From Hydrogenophaga sp. BPS33 (GTDB lineage: Bacteria; Pseudomonadota; Gammaproteobacteria; Burkholderiales; Burkholderiaceae_C), in the NCBI RefSeq assembly GCF_009859475.1, contig NZ_CP044549.1, forward strand, positions 2,852,001-2,916,000: a stretch of 64,000 nt of DNA, read 5' to 3'. Positions 8,894 to 18,541 of this stretch are shown here, piece by piece. Position numbers and translations under genes: made by a program. The stretch's first letter is position 1. Each line of letters starts with the position of its first letter. The notes beneath the pieces are model-generated. The model worked only from the letters and a program-made list of their open reading frames with translations. It was not told where the DNA came from and did no database searches.

Positions 8894-9649
8894 TCAGTCG
8901 AGCGGTTCGAGCTTCACGATCGCCAGCGACAGGTTGTCCCCCATGCCCTTGGCGCGCGTGCGCGCCTTCTGGATCAGGAACTCGCAGGCCTCGCGCGGTG
9001 GCAGCATGGCCAAGGTGCTCGAGAGTTCTTCCGGGGTGAAGTAATGCCAGATGCCATCGCTGCACGCCATCAGCGCGTCTCCCGCGCTCAGGTGCGGCAC
9101 CACGTGAAGGTCCACCGGGGGATCGTTTTCGGTGCCCAGGCAGCCCATGAGGATGTTGGCGTGGGGATGGTCCAGCGCCTCTTCTTCGGTGATTTCGCCT
9201 TGGTTCACCAGCGACTGGACATACGAGTGGTCCTGGGTGCGGAACACCATCCGGCCGTTGCGGAAGTGGTAGATGCGCGAATCGCCCGCGTGCACCCAGT
9301 GGCAGTCGCCGGCCGGGTTGATCAGAAAGGCCGCGACGGTGCTGTGGGGTTCCTGCTCGGCCGACACGGCGGTGAGCTTGATCACCAGATGCGACTCCTC
9401 GACGATCTGGCGCAACAGGGCCGTGGCGTCATCGGTGTCGGGGTCGTAGCGTTCGAACAACTGCTTGGCCGTGAGCATGACCTGGTCAGAGGCCTTGCGC
9501 CCGCCGCTGCGCCCGCCCATGCCGTCGGCCAGCACAACCATCATGCAGGCGCTGCGGGGATGGCTCAGCAGGTTGACCTGGTCTTGCTGGTAGTCGCGGT
9601 CGCCCCGGTGAATGCCGGTGGAGGCCTGGATGCGGTAGCCTTTGGACAT
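8894..9649 (-). CDS. PP2C-type serine/threonine protein phosphatase
   Basis: Metal-dependent (Mg/Mn) protein phosphatase of the bacterial PrpC/Stp1 type, 251 residues, cytosolic. Visible motifs are GDRDYQQDQ at the N-terminus, VVLADGMGGRSGG with a metal-ligand aspartate, HAGDSRIYHFRNG, CSDGIWHYF and the terminal GDNLSLAIV. The start at 9649 (MSKGYRIQAS) is chosen because the upstream open frame, to 9934, has no phosphatase features. No partner kinase lies nearby. It is divergent from the dinG-like gene and converges on zapE across the REP-like repeat. Confidence 0.9.
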   Translation of the reverse strand: MSKGYRIQASTGIHRGDRDYQQDQVNLLSHPRSACMMVVLADGMGGRSGGRKASDQVMLTAKQLFERYDPDTDDATALLRQIVEESHLVIKLTAVSAEQEPHSTVAAFLINPAGDCHWVHAGDSRIYHFRNGRMVFRTQDHSYVQSLVNQGEITEEEALDHPHANILMGCLGTENDPPVDLHVVPHLSAGDALMACSDGIWHYFTPEELSSTLAMLPPREACEFLIQKARTRAKGMGDNLSLAIVKLEPLD

Positions 9650-9816
9650 GGGTGGTATGGATGTGGTGTGCGAGGCAGAAGAGGCACGCAATGGTAGCCC
9701 CATATGCGAGGCATGCAGCCATGCCGATCTCGTTAGTGTGAAGCCCTGCGCGCTGTGGAGCTGAGCATGCAAACATCCCTCGCGGCCCTGCTGCTTCAAC
9801 TTGGAATGGAACCGGC

Positions 9817-11865
9817 TTGAGCGAACTGGAAAACAAGGTGGCCGCGGCTTTCGACGTTGCTGGCCCGTTGGCGCAGAAGCGCGGCGCATGGCGGGAGCGA
9901 CCCGGCCAAGGGGCGATGGCTGCGGCCGTGGCACGCGCCATCGAAGCCGGCGAATCTCTCGCGGTCGAGGCGGGAACCGGTGTCGGCAAGACCTTGGCCT
10001 ATCTGGTACCGGTGCTGCTGAGCGGGCGCAAAGCCTTGTTGTCCACGGCCACCCAGGCGCTGCAGGACCAGCTTTTCACGCGTGACATTCCGCTGGTGGT
10101 GCGTGCCCTGGGACTGCCGGTGCGCGCCGCTGTCTTGAAAGGGCGGTCGAGCTACGTCTGCCTGCACCGGGTGGAGCAAGCTTTGCATGGGACCGCATCC
10201 AGCGCATTGCGCGACCCCGCGATCGCGGCAGGATTGGCGCAGGTGCTGCGCTGGGCGCAAGGGTCGCGCAGCGGTGATCTGGCGGAGTTGGCGGGGTTCG
10301 ATGAGCAGACACCCTGGCGAGCGCTGATCACCTCGACGCGGGACAACTGCGTGGGCACCCCATGCCCGCGCCACGCGCAATGCCACGTCAACCGGGCGCG
10401 CCACGAAGCCTTGTCCGCCGAGTGGGTAGTGATCAACCACCACCTGTTCTTCGCCGATCAGCTGCTGCAGGAGGCCGACGTGGCCACGCTGTTGCCCTCG
10501 GCCGAGGTGGTGGTCTTCGACGAGGCGCACCAATTGAACGACACCGGCATTCCCTTGCTCGGTCATTCGGTGGACGCTGGGGCTTTGCGCGAGCTGGCGC
10601 GCGACATCGCCCGCGAAGGTCCGCAGGCGGCGCGTGGACAGCAGCCGTGGGCGCATCTGGCCCTGGTGTTGGAGCAGGCCACGCGCGGTGTGGCCATGGT
10701 GCCCCGCTCGCGCGCGTCAGGTGCGCGGCATCGGTGGTCCGGTGCATGCCCGCAGGATGTGGACCTGGCCGCGTGGACGCAGGCGGGCGGTGTGCTGGAC
10801 CAGGCGCTGCGCGAATGCGGCGTCGCCTTGCAGGCGACGTCCGAGGCGTCGCCCGGCCTGCGGCGCCTGTTGTCGCGGGCAGGTGCCTTTCGCGCGCTGT
10901 GGCGTGCCCTGCGCTCGGGCGCCGAGGCGAACGGGCTGACCCATACCGCCCAGTGGGTGGAGTGGGGCGCCGCTGGGCAATGGCGCGTGGTGCGCGCGCC
11001 AGCCGACGCATCGGCCTTGTTTCAGCATCTTCTCGGTGACATCTCGGTGCAGCGGCCGCGCAGTTGGGTGTTTTCGTCGGCCACGCTGGGTGGTGACGAT
11101 GCCCTCAGCTGGTTCACCCGGGGCCTGGGTCTGGAGGGCATGCCGCACCTGCGCACGCTGCGCGTGCCGAGTCCGTTCGATCACGCGGCGCAGGCCGCTC
11201 TGTACGTGCCCGAGCACCTGCCCGAACCCGGCGACGAAGCGCACACCGCCGCATTGGCGGAAGCGGTCGCCCGCTGGGCCTCGCGCCTGGGTGGACGCAC
11301 GCTCGTGCTGACCACGACATTGCGCGCCGCCGCGCAACTGGCACAGCATCTGCGCACCCGCTCGGAGCAGGGGCTGTGCGCGCCCTTGCAGGTACTGGAA
11401 CAGGGCCGGTTGTCCAAACGCGCGTTGCTGGAGCGGTTTCGACGGGAAGCGGACCATGCCCGCGTGATGGTGGCTTCGGCTTCGTTCTGGGAGGGCGTGG
11501 ATCTCGTGGGTGACGCGCTGCAACTGCTGGTCATCGACAAGCTGCCGTTTCCACCGCCGGACGACCCCCTCATGCAGGCGCGGGGCCAGCGGTTCGAGGC
11601 GCAAGGTTTGAGCGCCTTCGACGACGTGTGGATGCCGCACACCGCGATGGCCCTGAAGCAGGGCATGGGCCGGTTGATCCGTTCGGAGAGCGATCGCGGC
11701 GTGCTGGTGATCGGCGACCGGCGCTTGCTGACGCGTGCCTACGGCAGCCGTCTGCTGGCAGCCCTGCCCGAGATGCGCCGGCTGCTGGACGAAGCCGATA
11801 TGGACGCGGCGCTCGACGCGCTGGTGCTTACCAGATCTTCCACCACGGGCCGGACGACGACTTGA
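9817..11865 (+). CDS. dinG: DinG/YoaA-family ATP-dependent DNA helicase
   Basis: Superfamily 2 XPD-like 5'-3' helicase, 682 residues. An RPGQ motif (residues 28-31) precedes Walker A EAGTGVGKT (51-59). Four cysteines C115, C178, C183 and C189 are placed as in the iron-sulfur cluster of DinG/XPD. The DEAH box is VVFDEAHQL (D235-H238), and the C-terminal helicase motifs include ASFWEGVDL and QGMGRLIRSESDRG. Start codon TTG (MSELENKV); no better start is visible. Likely roles are R-loop or D-loop resolution and DNA repair. Its 3' end overlaps the convergent bamD gene by 38 bases. Confidence 0.92.
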   Translation: MSELENKVAAAFDVAGPLAQKRGAWRERPGQGAMAAAVARAIEAGESLAVEAGTGVGKTLAYLVPVLLSGRKALLSTATQALQDQLFTRDIPLVVRALGLPVRAAVLKGRSSYVCLHRVEQALHGTASSALRDPAIAAGLAQVLRWAQGSRSGDLAELAGFDEQTPWRALITSTRDNCVGTPCPRHAQCHVNRARHEALSAEWVVINHHLFFADQLLQEADVATLLPSAEVVVFDEAHQLNDTGIPLLGHSVDAGALRELARDIAREGPQAARGQQPWAHLALVLEQATRGVAMVPRSRASGARHRWSGACPQDVDLAAWTQAGGVLDQALRECGVALQATSEASPGLRRLLSRAGAFRALWRALRSGAEANGLTHTAQWVEWGAAGQWRVVRAPADASALFQHLLGDISVQRPRSWVFSSATLGGDDALSWFTRGLGLEGMPHLRTLRVPSPFDHAAQAALYVPEHLPEPGDEAHTAALAEAVARWASRLGGRTLVLTTTLRAAAQLAQHLRTRSEQGLCAPLQVLEQGRLSKRALLERFRREADHARVMVASASFWEGVDLVGDALQLLVIDKLPFPPPDDPLMQARGQRFEAQGLSAFDDVWMPHTAMALKQGMGRLIRSESDRGVLVIGDRRLLTRAYGSRLLAALPEMRRLLDEADMDAALDALVLTRSSTTGRTTT

Positions 11866-12631
11866 AGCCTTTGCTCAGGTACTCGCTCTGCGGGTAGTTG
11901 GCCTGCATGACGCGGCGCGCGTCGTCGCGCAACTGCACCATGCCCAGCGCATCGTAGGAACTCACCACGATGAACAGGGCCTCTTCGCTGGCGGGGGCCT
12001 CGGCGTAGTCCGTCAGCGCGGTTTGCGCGCGGTTGATGGCGGCCACGTAGGCGCCACGGCTGTGGTAGTAGCGCGCCACATGCACTTCGTATTGGGCCAG
12101 CGAGTTGACGATGTACGTCATGCGGCTGCGGGCGTCGGGGCTGTAGCGCGAGTCCGGGAAGCGTGTGACGAGTTCGCGGAACGCCTCGAACGACTCCTTG
12201 GCCGCCTTCTGGTCGCGCTCGGAGAGGTCCTGGCGCGCCAGCGCACCAAAGAGGCCCAGGTTGTCGTTGAAATTCACCAGGCCCTTCAAATACAGCGCGT
12301 AGTCCAGCGCGGGGCTGGCCGGGTGCAGCTTCTGAAAGCGGTCGATGGCCGCCAGGGCCTGGGCCTGTTCGCCCGCCTTGTAATGGGTGTAGGCCTTGTC
12401 GAGCTGGGCTTGCTGGGCCAGCGGTGTGCCGGCTGCGCGCCCCTCGAGTTTCTCCAGCAGCGTCACCGACTTTTCGTAGTTGCCCGCGGCGCGCTCCTCG
12501 GTGGCTTCGCTGTAGATGCGGTTCGGGCTCCAACCAGCGGTCTCGTCCACCTTGGTGGTGCTGCACGCGCTCAATGCGAGCACACACGCCATGGCATAAG
12601 CGGGCACAGCCGATAATCTGAACGTCAACAT
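11828..12631 (-). CDS. bamD: Outer-membrane assembly lipoprotein BamD
   Basis: Essential TPR lipoprotein of the BAM complex that inserts beta-barrel proteins into the outer membrane, 267 residues. The signal peptide ends in the lipobox LSAC, with lipidated C23. The mature protein is built of TPR-like helices (GNYEKSVTLLEKLEGR, GEQAQALAAIDRFQKLHP, AYVAAINRAQTALTDY). The ATG at 12631 is chosen because an AAAGG site lies 10 bases upstream; a TTG at 12658 would add residues of no signal-peptide character. It is divergent from rluD with only 26 bases between starts. Confidence 0.95.
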   Translation of the reverse strand: MLTFRLSAVPAYAMACVLALSACSTTKVDETAGWSPNRIYSEATEERAAGNYEKSVTLLEKLEGRAAGTPLAQQAQLDKAYTHYKAGEQAQALAAIDRFQKLHPASPALDYALYLKGLVNFNDNLGLFGALARQDLSERDQKAAKESFEAFRELVTRFPDSRYSPDARSRMTYIVNSLAQYEVHVARYYHSRGAYVAAINRAQTALTDYAEAPASEEALFIVVSSYDALGMVQLRDDARRVMQANYPQSEYLSKGFKSSSGPWWKIW

Positions 12632-12657
12632 CACGGGCGTACCTTTACAAGGAATCA

Positions 12658-13722
12658 ATGGGATTGGCAGCGCAAATTATATCGACGGGGGGTCTCGGGG
12701 CTGCCCTCGCGCAGAGCGGGGAGGGCGAGCCTGTTGCACCCGGTGACGAGATGTTGCTCGACGTCGAAACGCGGCACCTCGAGGTGCCTGCCGAGATGCA
12801 CGGCTGGCGCGCCGACCAGGCCCTGGCGCATTTGATTCCCGAATTATCGCGTTCGTATCTGAAGCAACTGATCGTGGAGGGCGCGGCCGTGCTTCGCGGC
12901 GCGCCGCTGCGCAAAGCCTCGGTTCACCTGGCCGTGGGCGATCGGTTGGCGGTCGAGTTGCGGCCCACCCAGCAGGCACAGGCCTTCGTGCCTCAGGCGA
13001 TGGCGCTGGACGTCGTGTTCGAAGATGCCCATCTGCTGGTGATCCACAAGCCCGCCGGACTGGTGGTGCATCCCGCAGCGGGCCACTGGACCGGCACCTT
13101 GCTCAACGGTCTGCTGGCGCACCACGCGGGCGCGGCGGGCCTGCCGCGTGCGGGCATCGTGCACCGGCTGGACAAAGACACTTCCGGCCTGATGCTGGTG
13201 GGCAAGTCGCGCCCGGCGGTTGAGGCGCTCACGCGCGCCATCGCCGCGCGCGAGGTCGATCGCCAATACCTCGCGCTGGCCCATGGCGCCTGGTTGGGCG
13301 AGAGCGAAAAGGTCGTGGACCAGCCCATTGGGCGCGACGTGCACAACCGCCTGCGCATGGCCGTCGTGCGCCATGCCGACGGCAGCACGGGCAAACCGGC
13401 CCAGACCACGGTGCGCCTGCTCGAAGGCACGCAGGATGCCTGCCTGGTGGTCTGCAAATTGCACACCGGGCGCACCCACCAGATCCGCGTGCACATGGCC
13501 TGGCTCCAACATCCCTTGGTGGGCGACACCGTTTATGGCGGCCGGCCCAAGTGGGGGATGGCGCGCCAGGCGCTGCATGCTGCCCGCTTGCGGCTGAGCC
13601 ACCCCATCACGGGGGAGGCGCTGGTGTTTCGCTCGCCACTGCCCCAGGACATGCTCAACGCCTTGGGGCAGAGCGGGCTCCGCTACAATGGGCCGCGTGT
13701 GGACGGTGGCTTCTTCGAATGA
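12658..13722 (+). CDS. rluD: 23S rRNA pseudouridine(1911/1915/1917) synthase
   Basis: RluA-family pseudouridine synthase of 354 residues that modifies helix 69 of 23S rRNA. After a non-conserved 35-residue N-terminus comes an S4 RNA-binding domain (about 45-105), then the catalytic domain with VIHKPAGLVVHPA and HRLDKDTSGLMLVGK, whose D172 is the nucleophile, and GRTHQIRVHMA. A clear AAGGA ribosome site precedes the ATG. The bamD-rluD divergent arrangement is typical of beta- and gammaproteobacteria. Confidence 0.95.
   Translation: MGLAAQIISTGGLGAALAQSGEGEPVAPGDEMLLDVETRHLEVPAEMHGWRADQALAHLIPELSRSYLKQLIVEGAAVLRGAPLRKASVHLAVGDRLAVELRPTQQAQAFVPQAMALDVVFEDAHLLVIHKPAGLVVHPAAGHWTGTLLNGLLAHHAGAAGLPRAGIVHRLDKDTSGLMLVGKSRPAVEALTRAIAAREVDRQYLALAHGAWLGESEKVVDQPIGRDVHNRLRMAVVRHADGSTGKPAQTTVRLLEGTQDACLVVCKLHTGRTHQIRVHMAWLQHPLVGDTVYGGRPKWGMARQALHAARLRLSHPITGEALVFRSPLPQDMLNALGQSGLRYNGPRVDGGFFE
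13684..13689 (+). promoter_or_regulatory. Possible -10 element upstream of scpB
   Basis: TACAAT matches five of six consensus bases and lies within the end of rluD. TTGGGG lies 15 bases upstream, a spacing shorter than ideal. It could start an scpB-rluB transcript. Confidence 0.25.
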
Positions 13723-13741
13723 GAAGCCGCGCTGCCACCGA

Positions 13742-13758
13742 GCACCGTCAGACGGTGC
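13742..13758 (+). terminator. Small hairpin after rluD
   Basis: GCACCG / CGGTGC stem with a 5-base loop, 19 bases after the rluD stop codon. A T-rich stretch (CTTGTTTTC) follows only about 30 bases later, so it is at best a weak terminator. Confidence 0.25.
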
Positions 13759-13923
13759 CGGGGCGTTGAACCCACTCTCTTGTTTTCTGCCGGGCCTGCC
13801 GATGCTTTTCGTTGCGGTGCTCCGAGCCAACGGCCGTCCCCGTCTTTGCCTGTGCGCGAGCGACGGGCCCTTGCCCACCCCCTGTGCCGGTGCGTCACAA
13901 CCGGTTTTTGACAGACTGACGCC

Positions 13924-14736
13924 ATGAACACCACGGATGCCAAGCGAGTCCTTGAGACCGCGCTGATCTGCGCACCCCAGCCGCTGTCCGTTCGGGAATT
14001 GGGCACGTTGTTCGAGTCCGAACTGTCGGCGGACACACTCAAGACCCTGCTGGGCGACCTGCAGCTGGAATGGACCGGCCGCGGCGTCGAGCTGGTGCAG
14101 GTGGCGACGGGCTGGCGCTTTCAAAGCCGGCCCGAGCTGCGCCCCTTCCTCGATCGGCTCCACCCCGAGAAGCCGCCGCGCTACAGCCGCGCCACCATGG
14201 AGACGCTGGCCATCATCGCGTACCGCCAGCCCGTGACGCGCGGTGACATGGAAGACATCCGGGGCGTGACCATCAGCTCGCTGATCATCAAGCAGCTGGA
14301 GGACCGTGGCTGGATCGAGGTGATCGGGCATCGCGAAACCGTGGGCCGTCCCTCGCTGTTCGCCACGACCTGCCAGTTTCTCGACGATCTCGGCCTGTCG
14401 TCGCTGGACCAGTTGCCACCGTTGGAAAGCAACGAGGTCCAGGAGTCGGCGCTGGACCGGCTGGATTTCGAATCCCTGTCGTCCCAAGTCGGTGTCGACG
14501 GTTCGGAAACCGCTGAGCCCACTGAAACGGCAGTAGCTGCCGAGGCCACCGCCGTCATCGACGTCATCGAAGCTTCTGCCTCCGCAGAGACCGATGACCC
14601 CACCCAGGCCGAGACGCCCCCGCTCGCCGACGAAGCTCCTTCCGAAGCCGCCTCAGGCGACAGCGAAGCCGAGCCTTCGGCCCCGCCCACCCAGGAAGAC
14701 CATGAACCCGGCGCAGAACCCCCCACCCAACCCTGA
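13924..14736 (+). CDS. scpB: Segregation and condensation protein B
   Basis: Kleisin-associated winged-helix subunit of the SMC-ScpAB chromosome-organising complex, 270 residues. The two winged helices span about residues 5-165, with the family motif [25 protein letters not shown] and the following [19 protein letters not shown]. The last 100 residues are a low-complexity Ala/Glu/Thr/Ser tail with no family counterpart. Its 3' end overlaps rluB by 35 bases, so the two are coupled. No scpA lies in the window. Confidence 0.93.
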   Translation: MNTTDAKRVLETALICAPQPLSVRELGTLFESELSADTLKTLLGDLQLEWTGRGVELVQVATGWRFQSRPELRPFLDRLHPEKPPRYSRATMETLAIIAYRQPVTRGDMEDIRGVTISSLIIKQLEDRGWIEVIGHRETVGRPSLFATTCQFLDDLGLSSLDQLPPLESNEVQESALDRLDFESLSSQVGVDGSETAEPTETAVAAEATAVIDVIEASASAETDDPTQAETPPLADEAPSEAASGDSEAEPSAPPTQEDHEPGAEPPTQP

Positions 14737-16018
14737 GCCCGTGTCCGACGCGGCGGCCTCCACACCCGAGGGCGTCGAGGCGGCCGCAGCGCCCGATGCG
14801 GCAGGCAAGAAGCCGCAGGCCCCACACACCTCGGAAGATGCCCTGGCGTTTGACGATGTGGTCAGTGGCGCCTTCGACGCCGTCCAGGCGCAGGACCTGC
14901 CCTTGCCCGCCAAGCGGGTGCTCGCGCCGCAGGCCGAATCGCCCAAGCTGCACAAGGTGCTGGCGCAGGCCGGCATGGGCTCGCGCCTGGAGATGGAGCA
15001 GTTGATTCTTGAAGGCCGGATCTCCGTCAATGGCGAACCGGCCCACATCGGCCAGCGCATCCAGTTCGGCGACGTCATCAAGGTCAATGGCAAGCCGGTG
15101 CGGGTGCGCATGACGCCACCACCACCGCGCGTGCTGGCGTACCACAAGCCGGCCGGCGAGGTGGTGTCGCACGACGACCCCCAGAACCGGCCCACGGTGT
15201 TCCGCCGTCTGCCCAGGCTGATGCAGGGCAAGTGGCAGTCGGTCGGTCGGCTCGACCTGAACACCGAAGGCCTGCTCCTGCTCACCAACTCCGGTGAACT
15301 CGCCAACCGCCTGATGCACCCGCGCTTCGGTCTGCAGCGCGAATACGCCGTGCGCGTGTTGGGAGCCTTGTCCAACGAGGAAAAGCAGCGCCTGCTCGAC
15401 GGCGTGCAGCTCGACGACGGCGTGGCCCAGTTCGCCTCCATCGAAGATGGTGGGGGCGAGGGCGCCAACTGCTGGTACCGCGTGACCATCGGCGAGGGGC
15501 GCAACCGCGAGGTGCGCCGCATGTTCGAGGCGGTGGGCCATGCCGTCAGCCGCCTGATCCGCATCCGCTACGGCGCAGTGATGCTGCCGCGCGGCCTCAA
15601 GCGTGGCGTCTGGCTGGAGCTGGACGAGCGCGACATCGCCCGCCTGAGTGCCGCCGCCGGGCTGGAGCGCGGTGACGACAGTGCGCGCGGGCCGCGCCCA
15701 GGTGGCCGGCATCCGTCGCAGCGCGGCAAGCAGAACGCCAAGGGTGCCCGACCGCAGGGCAGCGGGTTTGGTGATCGCCGGGACAACGGCGGTTACGGCG
15801 GCACGGGCGGCGCGCCCGGTGGGCCGAAGCCGCGTGGCGGCAAAGGCGGGAAGGGGCAGGGCGCGTCGGGGTCGCAGCAGCCCGATCCGATGAAGACCTC
15901 CTTTGGCTACATCGGGCAGGATGCACTGCAACGCCGCCGGGAACAAGACGCTGCTCGGGGTGGTCCCAGTGGTGGTCCACGCCGCCGTGGCGGCGGGGGC
16001 CGCTCCGGGGGGCGCTGA
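14702..16018 (+). CDS. rluB: 23S rRNA pseudouridine(2605) synthase with RG-rich tail
   Basis: RsuA-family pseudouridine synthase of 438 residues. A disordered Ala/Pro-rich N-terminus (1-80) leads to an S4 domain (about 82-140) and the catalytic domain with [15 protein letters not shown], whose D185 is the nucleophile, and [17 protein letters not shown]. From about residue 325 the protein is a Gly/Arg/Lys-rich tail, likely an RNA-binding extension. ATG 14702 is chosen because an AGGA site precedes it; the open frame to 14594 is scpB shadow. E. coli RluB is about 290 residues, so both ends are extended here. Confidence 0.92.
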   Translation: MNPAQNPPPNPEPVSDAAASTPEGVEAAAAPDAAGKKPQAPHTSEDALAFDDVVSGAFDAVQAQDLPLPAKRVLAPQAESPKLHKVLAQAGMGSRLEMEQLILEGRISVNGEPAHIGQRIQFGDVIKVNGKPVRVRMTPPPPRVLAYHKPAGEVVSHDDPQNRPTVFRRLPRLMQGKWQSVGRLDLNTEGLLLLTNSGELANRLMHPRFGLQREYAVRVLGALSNEEKQRLLDGVQLDDGVAQFASIEDGGGEGANCWYRVTIGEGRNREVRRMFEAVGHAVSRLIRIRYGAVMLPRGLKRGVWLELDERDIARLSAAAGLERGDDSARGPRPGGRHPSQRGKQNAKGARPQGSGFGDRRDNGGYGGTGGAPGGPKPRGGKGGKGQGASGSQQPDPMKTSFGYIGQDALQRRREQDAARGGPSGGPRRRGGGGRSGGR

Positions 16019-16066
16019 CACGGTCTCCTCGCCTTGGTGCGGTGCAGCACCGACACCTGGGCAATG

Positions 16067-16072
16067 TAGAAT
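16067..16072 (+). promoter_or_regulatory. Possible -10 element upstream of ndk
   Basis: TAGAAT (five of six consensus bases), 60 bases before the ndk start, in a 114-base gap. The -35 region is not recognisable. It could drive the long ndk-rlmN-pilF-rodZ-ispG-hisS transcript. Confidence 0.3.
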
Positions 16073-16132
16073 CGCGGGCTTTGTGAGGCCAAGCCGGCCT
16101 CGGCAGATTGACCCAGAAACTTCAGGATTTTT

Positions 16133-16558
16133 ATGGCCATCGAACGCACCCTCTCGATCATCAAGCCCGACGCCGTCGCCAAGAACGTCATCGGCCAGAT
16201 TTACGCCCGCTTTGAAGCCGCTGGCCTGAAGGTCGTGGCCGCTCGCATGGCCCACCTGTCGCGCGGCGAAGCCGAAGCTTTCTACGCGGTGCACAAGGAG
16301 CGTCCCTTCTTCAAGGACCTGGTCGACTTCATGATCTCCGGCCCGGTGATGATCCAGGCCCTGGAAGGCGAGGGCGCCATTGCCAAGAACCGCGACCTGA
16401 TGGGCGCGACCGATCCCAAGAAGGCGGCCGCCGGCACCATCCGCGCCGACTTCGCTGACAGCATCGATGCCAACGCCGTGCACGGCTCCGACGCGCCCGA
16501 AACGGCGGCCGCCGAAGTGGCGTTCTTCTTTGCCGGCCTCAACGTCTATTCGCGTTGA
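16133..16558 (+). CDS. ndk: Nucleoside diphosphate kinase
   Basis: Transfers the gamma-phosphate of ATP to nucleoside diphosphates, balancing NTP and dNTP pools. Its 141 residues are the usual length. The N-terminal [12 protein letters not shown] and the active-site NAVHGSD with phospho-acceptor H117 are intact. A CAGGA site precedes the ATG. It is the first gene of the run leading to hisS and lies 7 bases before rlmN. Confidence 0.98.
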   Translation: MAIERTLSIIKPDAVAKNVIGQIYARFEAAGLKVVAARMAHLSRGEAEAFYAVHKERPFFKDLVDFMISGPVMIQALEGEGAIAKNRDLMGATDPKKAAAGTIRADFADSIDANAVHGSDAPETAAAEVAFFFAGLNVYSR

Positions 16559-16565
16559 TCATGGT

Positions 16566-17711
16566 ATGACGGCCAATCTGCTCGATTTCGACCTCGAGGG
16601 TTTGGCCGCCTTTTGCGAGCAGTTGGGCGAAAAGCGTTTTCGCGCCGTCCAATTGTTCCGCTGGATTCATCAAAAGGGTGCGTCGGACTTCACCCAGATG
16701 ACCGACCTCGCGCGCAGCCTGCGCGACAAGCTCCCCGGCGTCTGCACCGTCACCGACCTTCCCGTGCTGTCGCGCCAGGATTCGGCGGACGGCACCATCA
16801 AATGGCTGTTCGACGTCGGCGATGGCAACGCGGTGGAAACCGTGTTCATTCCCGAAGACGACCGCGGCACCCTGTGCATCTCCTCGCAAGCGGGTTGCGC
16901 GGTCGGCTGCCGCTTCTGCTCCACCGGCCATCAGGGCTTTTCGCGCAACCTCACCACGGGTGAGATCCTCGCGCAGCTCTGGCATGCCGAGCACTTTCTG
17001 CGGCGCCACCTGAAGCGCGACGAGCGCGTGATCACCAACGTGGTCATGATGGGCATGGGCGAGCCTTTGCAGAACTACAACGCGCTGGTGCCCGCCTTGC
17101 GCGTGATGCTCGACGACCATGGTTACGGCCTGTCGCGCCGGCGCGTTACCGTCTCCACCTCCGGTGTGGTGCCGATGATCGATCGCCTGGCGAAGGACTG
17201 CCCAGTGGCGCTCGCCGTGTCGCTGCACGCGCCGAACGACCCGCTGCGCGACGACCTGGTGCCCTTGAACCGCAAGTACCCGATCGCCGAACTGCTCGAC
17301 GCCTGCCTGCGCTACCTGCCCGCGGCGCCGCGCGACTTCATCACCTTCGAGTACTGCATGCTCGACGGGGTGAACGACCAGCCCGAACATGCGCGCGAAC
17401 TGCTGGCCCTGGTCAAGCGACACGGGGAACGCGGCGTGCCCTGCAAAATCAACCTGATTCCGTTCAACCCCTTCCCCGATTCGGGGCTCACCTGTTCTCC
17501 GCGCGCCGTCGTGCAACGCTTTGGCCAGATGCTCAACGAAGGCGGGGTGGTCACCACGGTGCGCAAGACGCGTGGCGACGACATCGACGCCGCCTGTGGC
17601 CAACTGGCCGGCGACGTGCTGGACCGCACCAATGCCGCAAAACGGCTGGCGCAACGGCGCCAGGGCGCTGAACGACCGATCCGATTTGTCCACAAGGAAA
17701 GGCAGGCATGA
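16566..17711 (+). CDS. rlmN: Dual-specificity RNA methyltransferase RlmN
   Basis: Radical-SAM enzyme that makes 2-methyladenosine at A2503 of 23S rRNA and A37 of some tRNAs, 381 residues. The iron-sulfur motif CAVGCRFC (C111, C115, C118) is intact, [11 protein letters not shown] and the SAM-binding region follow, and the C-terminal AACGQLAGD holds the conserved methyl-carrying cysteine. ATG 16566 gives MTANLLDFD, the family start. It overlaps the next gene by an ATGA junction. Confidence 0.97.
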   Translation: MTANLLDFDLEGLAAFCEQLGEKRFRAVQLFRWIHQKGASDFTQMTDLARSLRDKLPGVCTVTDLPVLSRQDSADGTIKWLFDVGDGNAVETVFIPEDDRGTLCISSQAGCAVGCRFCSTGHQGFSRNLTTGEILAQLWHAEHFLRRHLKRDERVITNVVMMGMGEPLQNYNALVPALRVMLDDHGYGLSRRRVTVSTSGVVPMIDRLAKDCPVALAVSLHAPNDPLRDDLVPLNRKYPIAELLDACLRYLPAAPRDFITFEYCMLDGVNDQPEHARELLALVKRHGERGVPCKINLIPFNPFPDSGLTCSPRAVVQRFGQMLNEGGVVTTVRKTRGDDIDAACGQLAGDVLDRTNAAKRLAQRRQGAERPIRFVHKERQA

Positions 17712-18541
17712 CGCACGCGATTCGCACCGGTTCTTGGCGTTGGGGGTTGGGGCTTGGCGCCTTGCTGGTGGTGCTGGGCGGATGCGCGCAGACGGGCAGT
17801 GAGCCGGCCTCCGTGGCGGCGGCCGTGGCCAGCGGCACTGAGCCGATCACCGAGTCCGACGAGTCCGAGGCACGCAAGCGCGCCCGCATCCGTCTGGAGC
17901 TGGCGTCGAACTATTTCGACCATGGGCAGACCACGGTCGCGCTGGACGAGACCAAGTTGTCGCTGGCGGCCGACCCGACCTATACACCGGCCTACACCTT
18001 GCGCGGCCTGATCTACACCCGTCTCAACGAGCTGCGCCTGGCCGAGGACAGCTTCAAGCGCGCACAGCAGCTCAGTCCGCGCGACCCCGATGTGCTGCAC
18101 CACTACGGCCTGTTCGTCTGCCAGCAAGGCCGTTACGCGCAGGCCGTGGAGCTGTTCCAGCAAGCGCTGGCCAGCCCGGTCTATGGCGGTCAGGCCAAGA
18201 CACTGATGGCCAAAGGCGTGTGCCAGGTGCGCGCGGCCCAGTTCGCCGAAGCCGAGGCCAGCCTGGCCCGTTCGTACGAGCTTGATCCCGGCAATCCCAT
18301 CACGGCCTACAACCTGGCATCTCTGCAGTTCCGTCGGGGTGACAGTGCCAAGGCCCAATTCGTCATTCGGCGTCTGAACAACAGCGAACTGGCCAACGCC
18401 GAAACCCTTTGGCTGGGCATCAAGGTCGAGCAGCGCCTCAACAGTACCGAGGCCATGGCGCAGCTGGCCCAACAGCTGGGTCGGCGCTATCCCGAGTCCC
18501 GCGAGTGGACGTTGTACCAACGGAGAGCATTTGATGAGTGA
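17708..18541 (+). CDS. pilF: Type IV pilus biogenesis/stability TPR lipoprotein (PilF/PilW)
   Basis: Outer-membrane TPR lipoprotein that helps the PilQ secretin localise and assemble, 277 residues. A signal peptide ends in the lipobox LGGC. Tandem TPR units follow ([63 protein letters not shown]-like [17 protein letters not shown]). It overlaps rlmN by ATGA and rodZ by 8 bases. The ndk-rlmN-pilF-rodZ-ispG-hisS order is widely conserved, which supports the call. Confidence 0.9.
   Translation: MTHAIRTGSWRWGLGLGALLVVLGGCAQTGSEPASVAAAVASGTEPITESDESEARKRARIRLELASNYFDHGQTTVALDETKLSLAADPTYTPAYTLRGLIYTRLNELRLAEDSFKRAQQLSPRDPDVLHHYGLFVCQQGRYAQAVELFQQALASPVYGGQAKTLMAKGVCQVRAAQFAEAEASLARSYELDPGNPITAYNLASLQFRRGDSAKAQFVIRRLNNSELANAETLWLGIKVEQRLNSTEAMAQLAQQLGRRYPESREWTLYQRRAFDE

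Noticed and set aside
9806..9830. GGAACC before the dinG-like gene
   Set aside because: No CCAC block follows at 15 or 16 bases.
12631..12658. Longer bamD start at 12658 (TTG)
   Set aside because: The ATG at 12631 has a ribosome site and gives a standard lipoprotein signal peptide.
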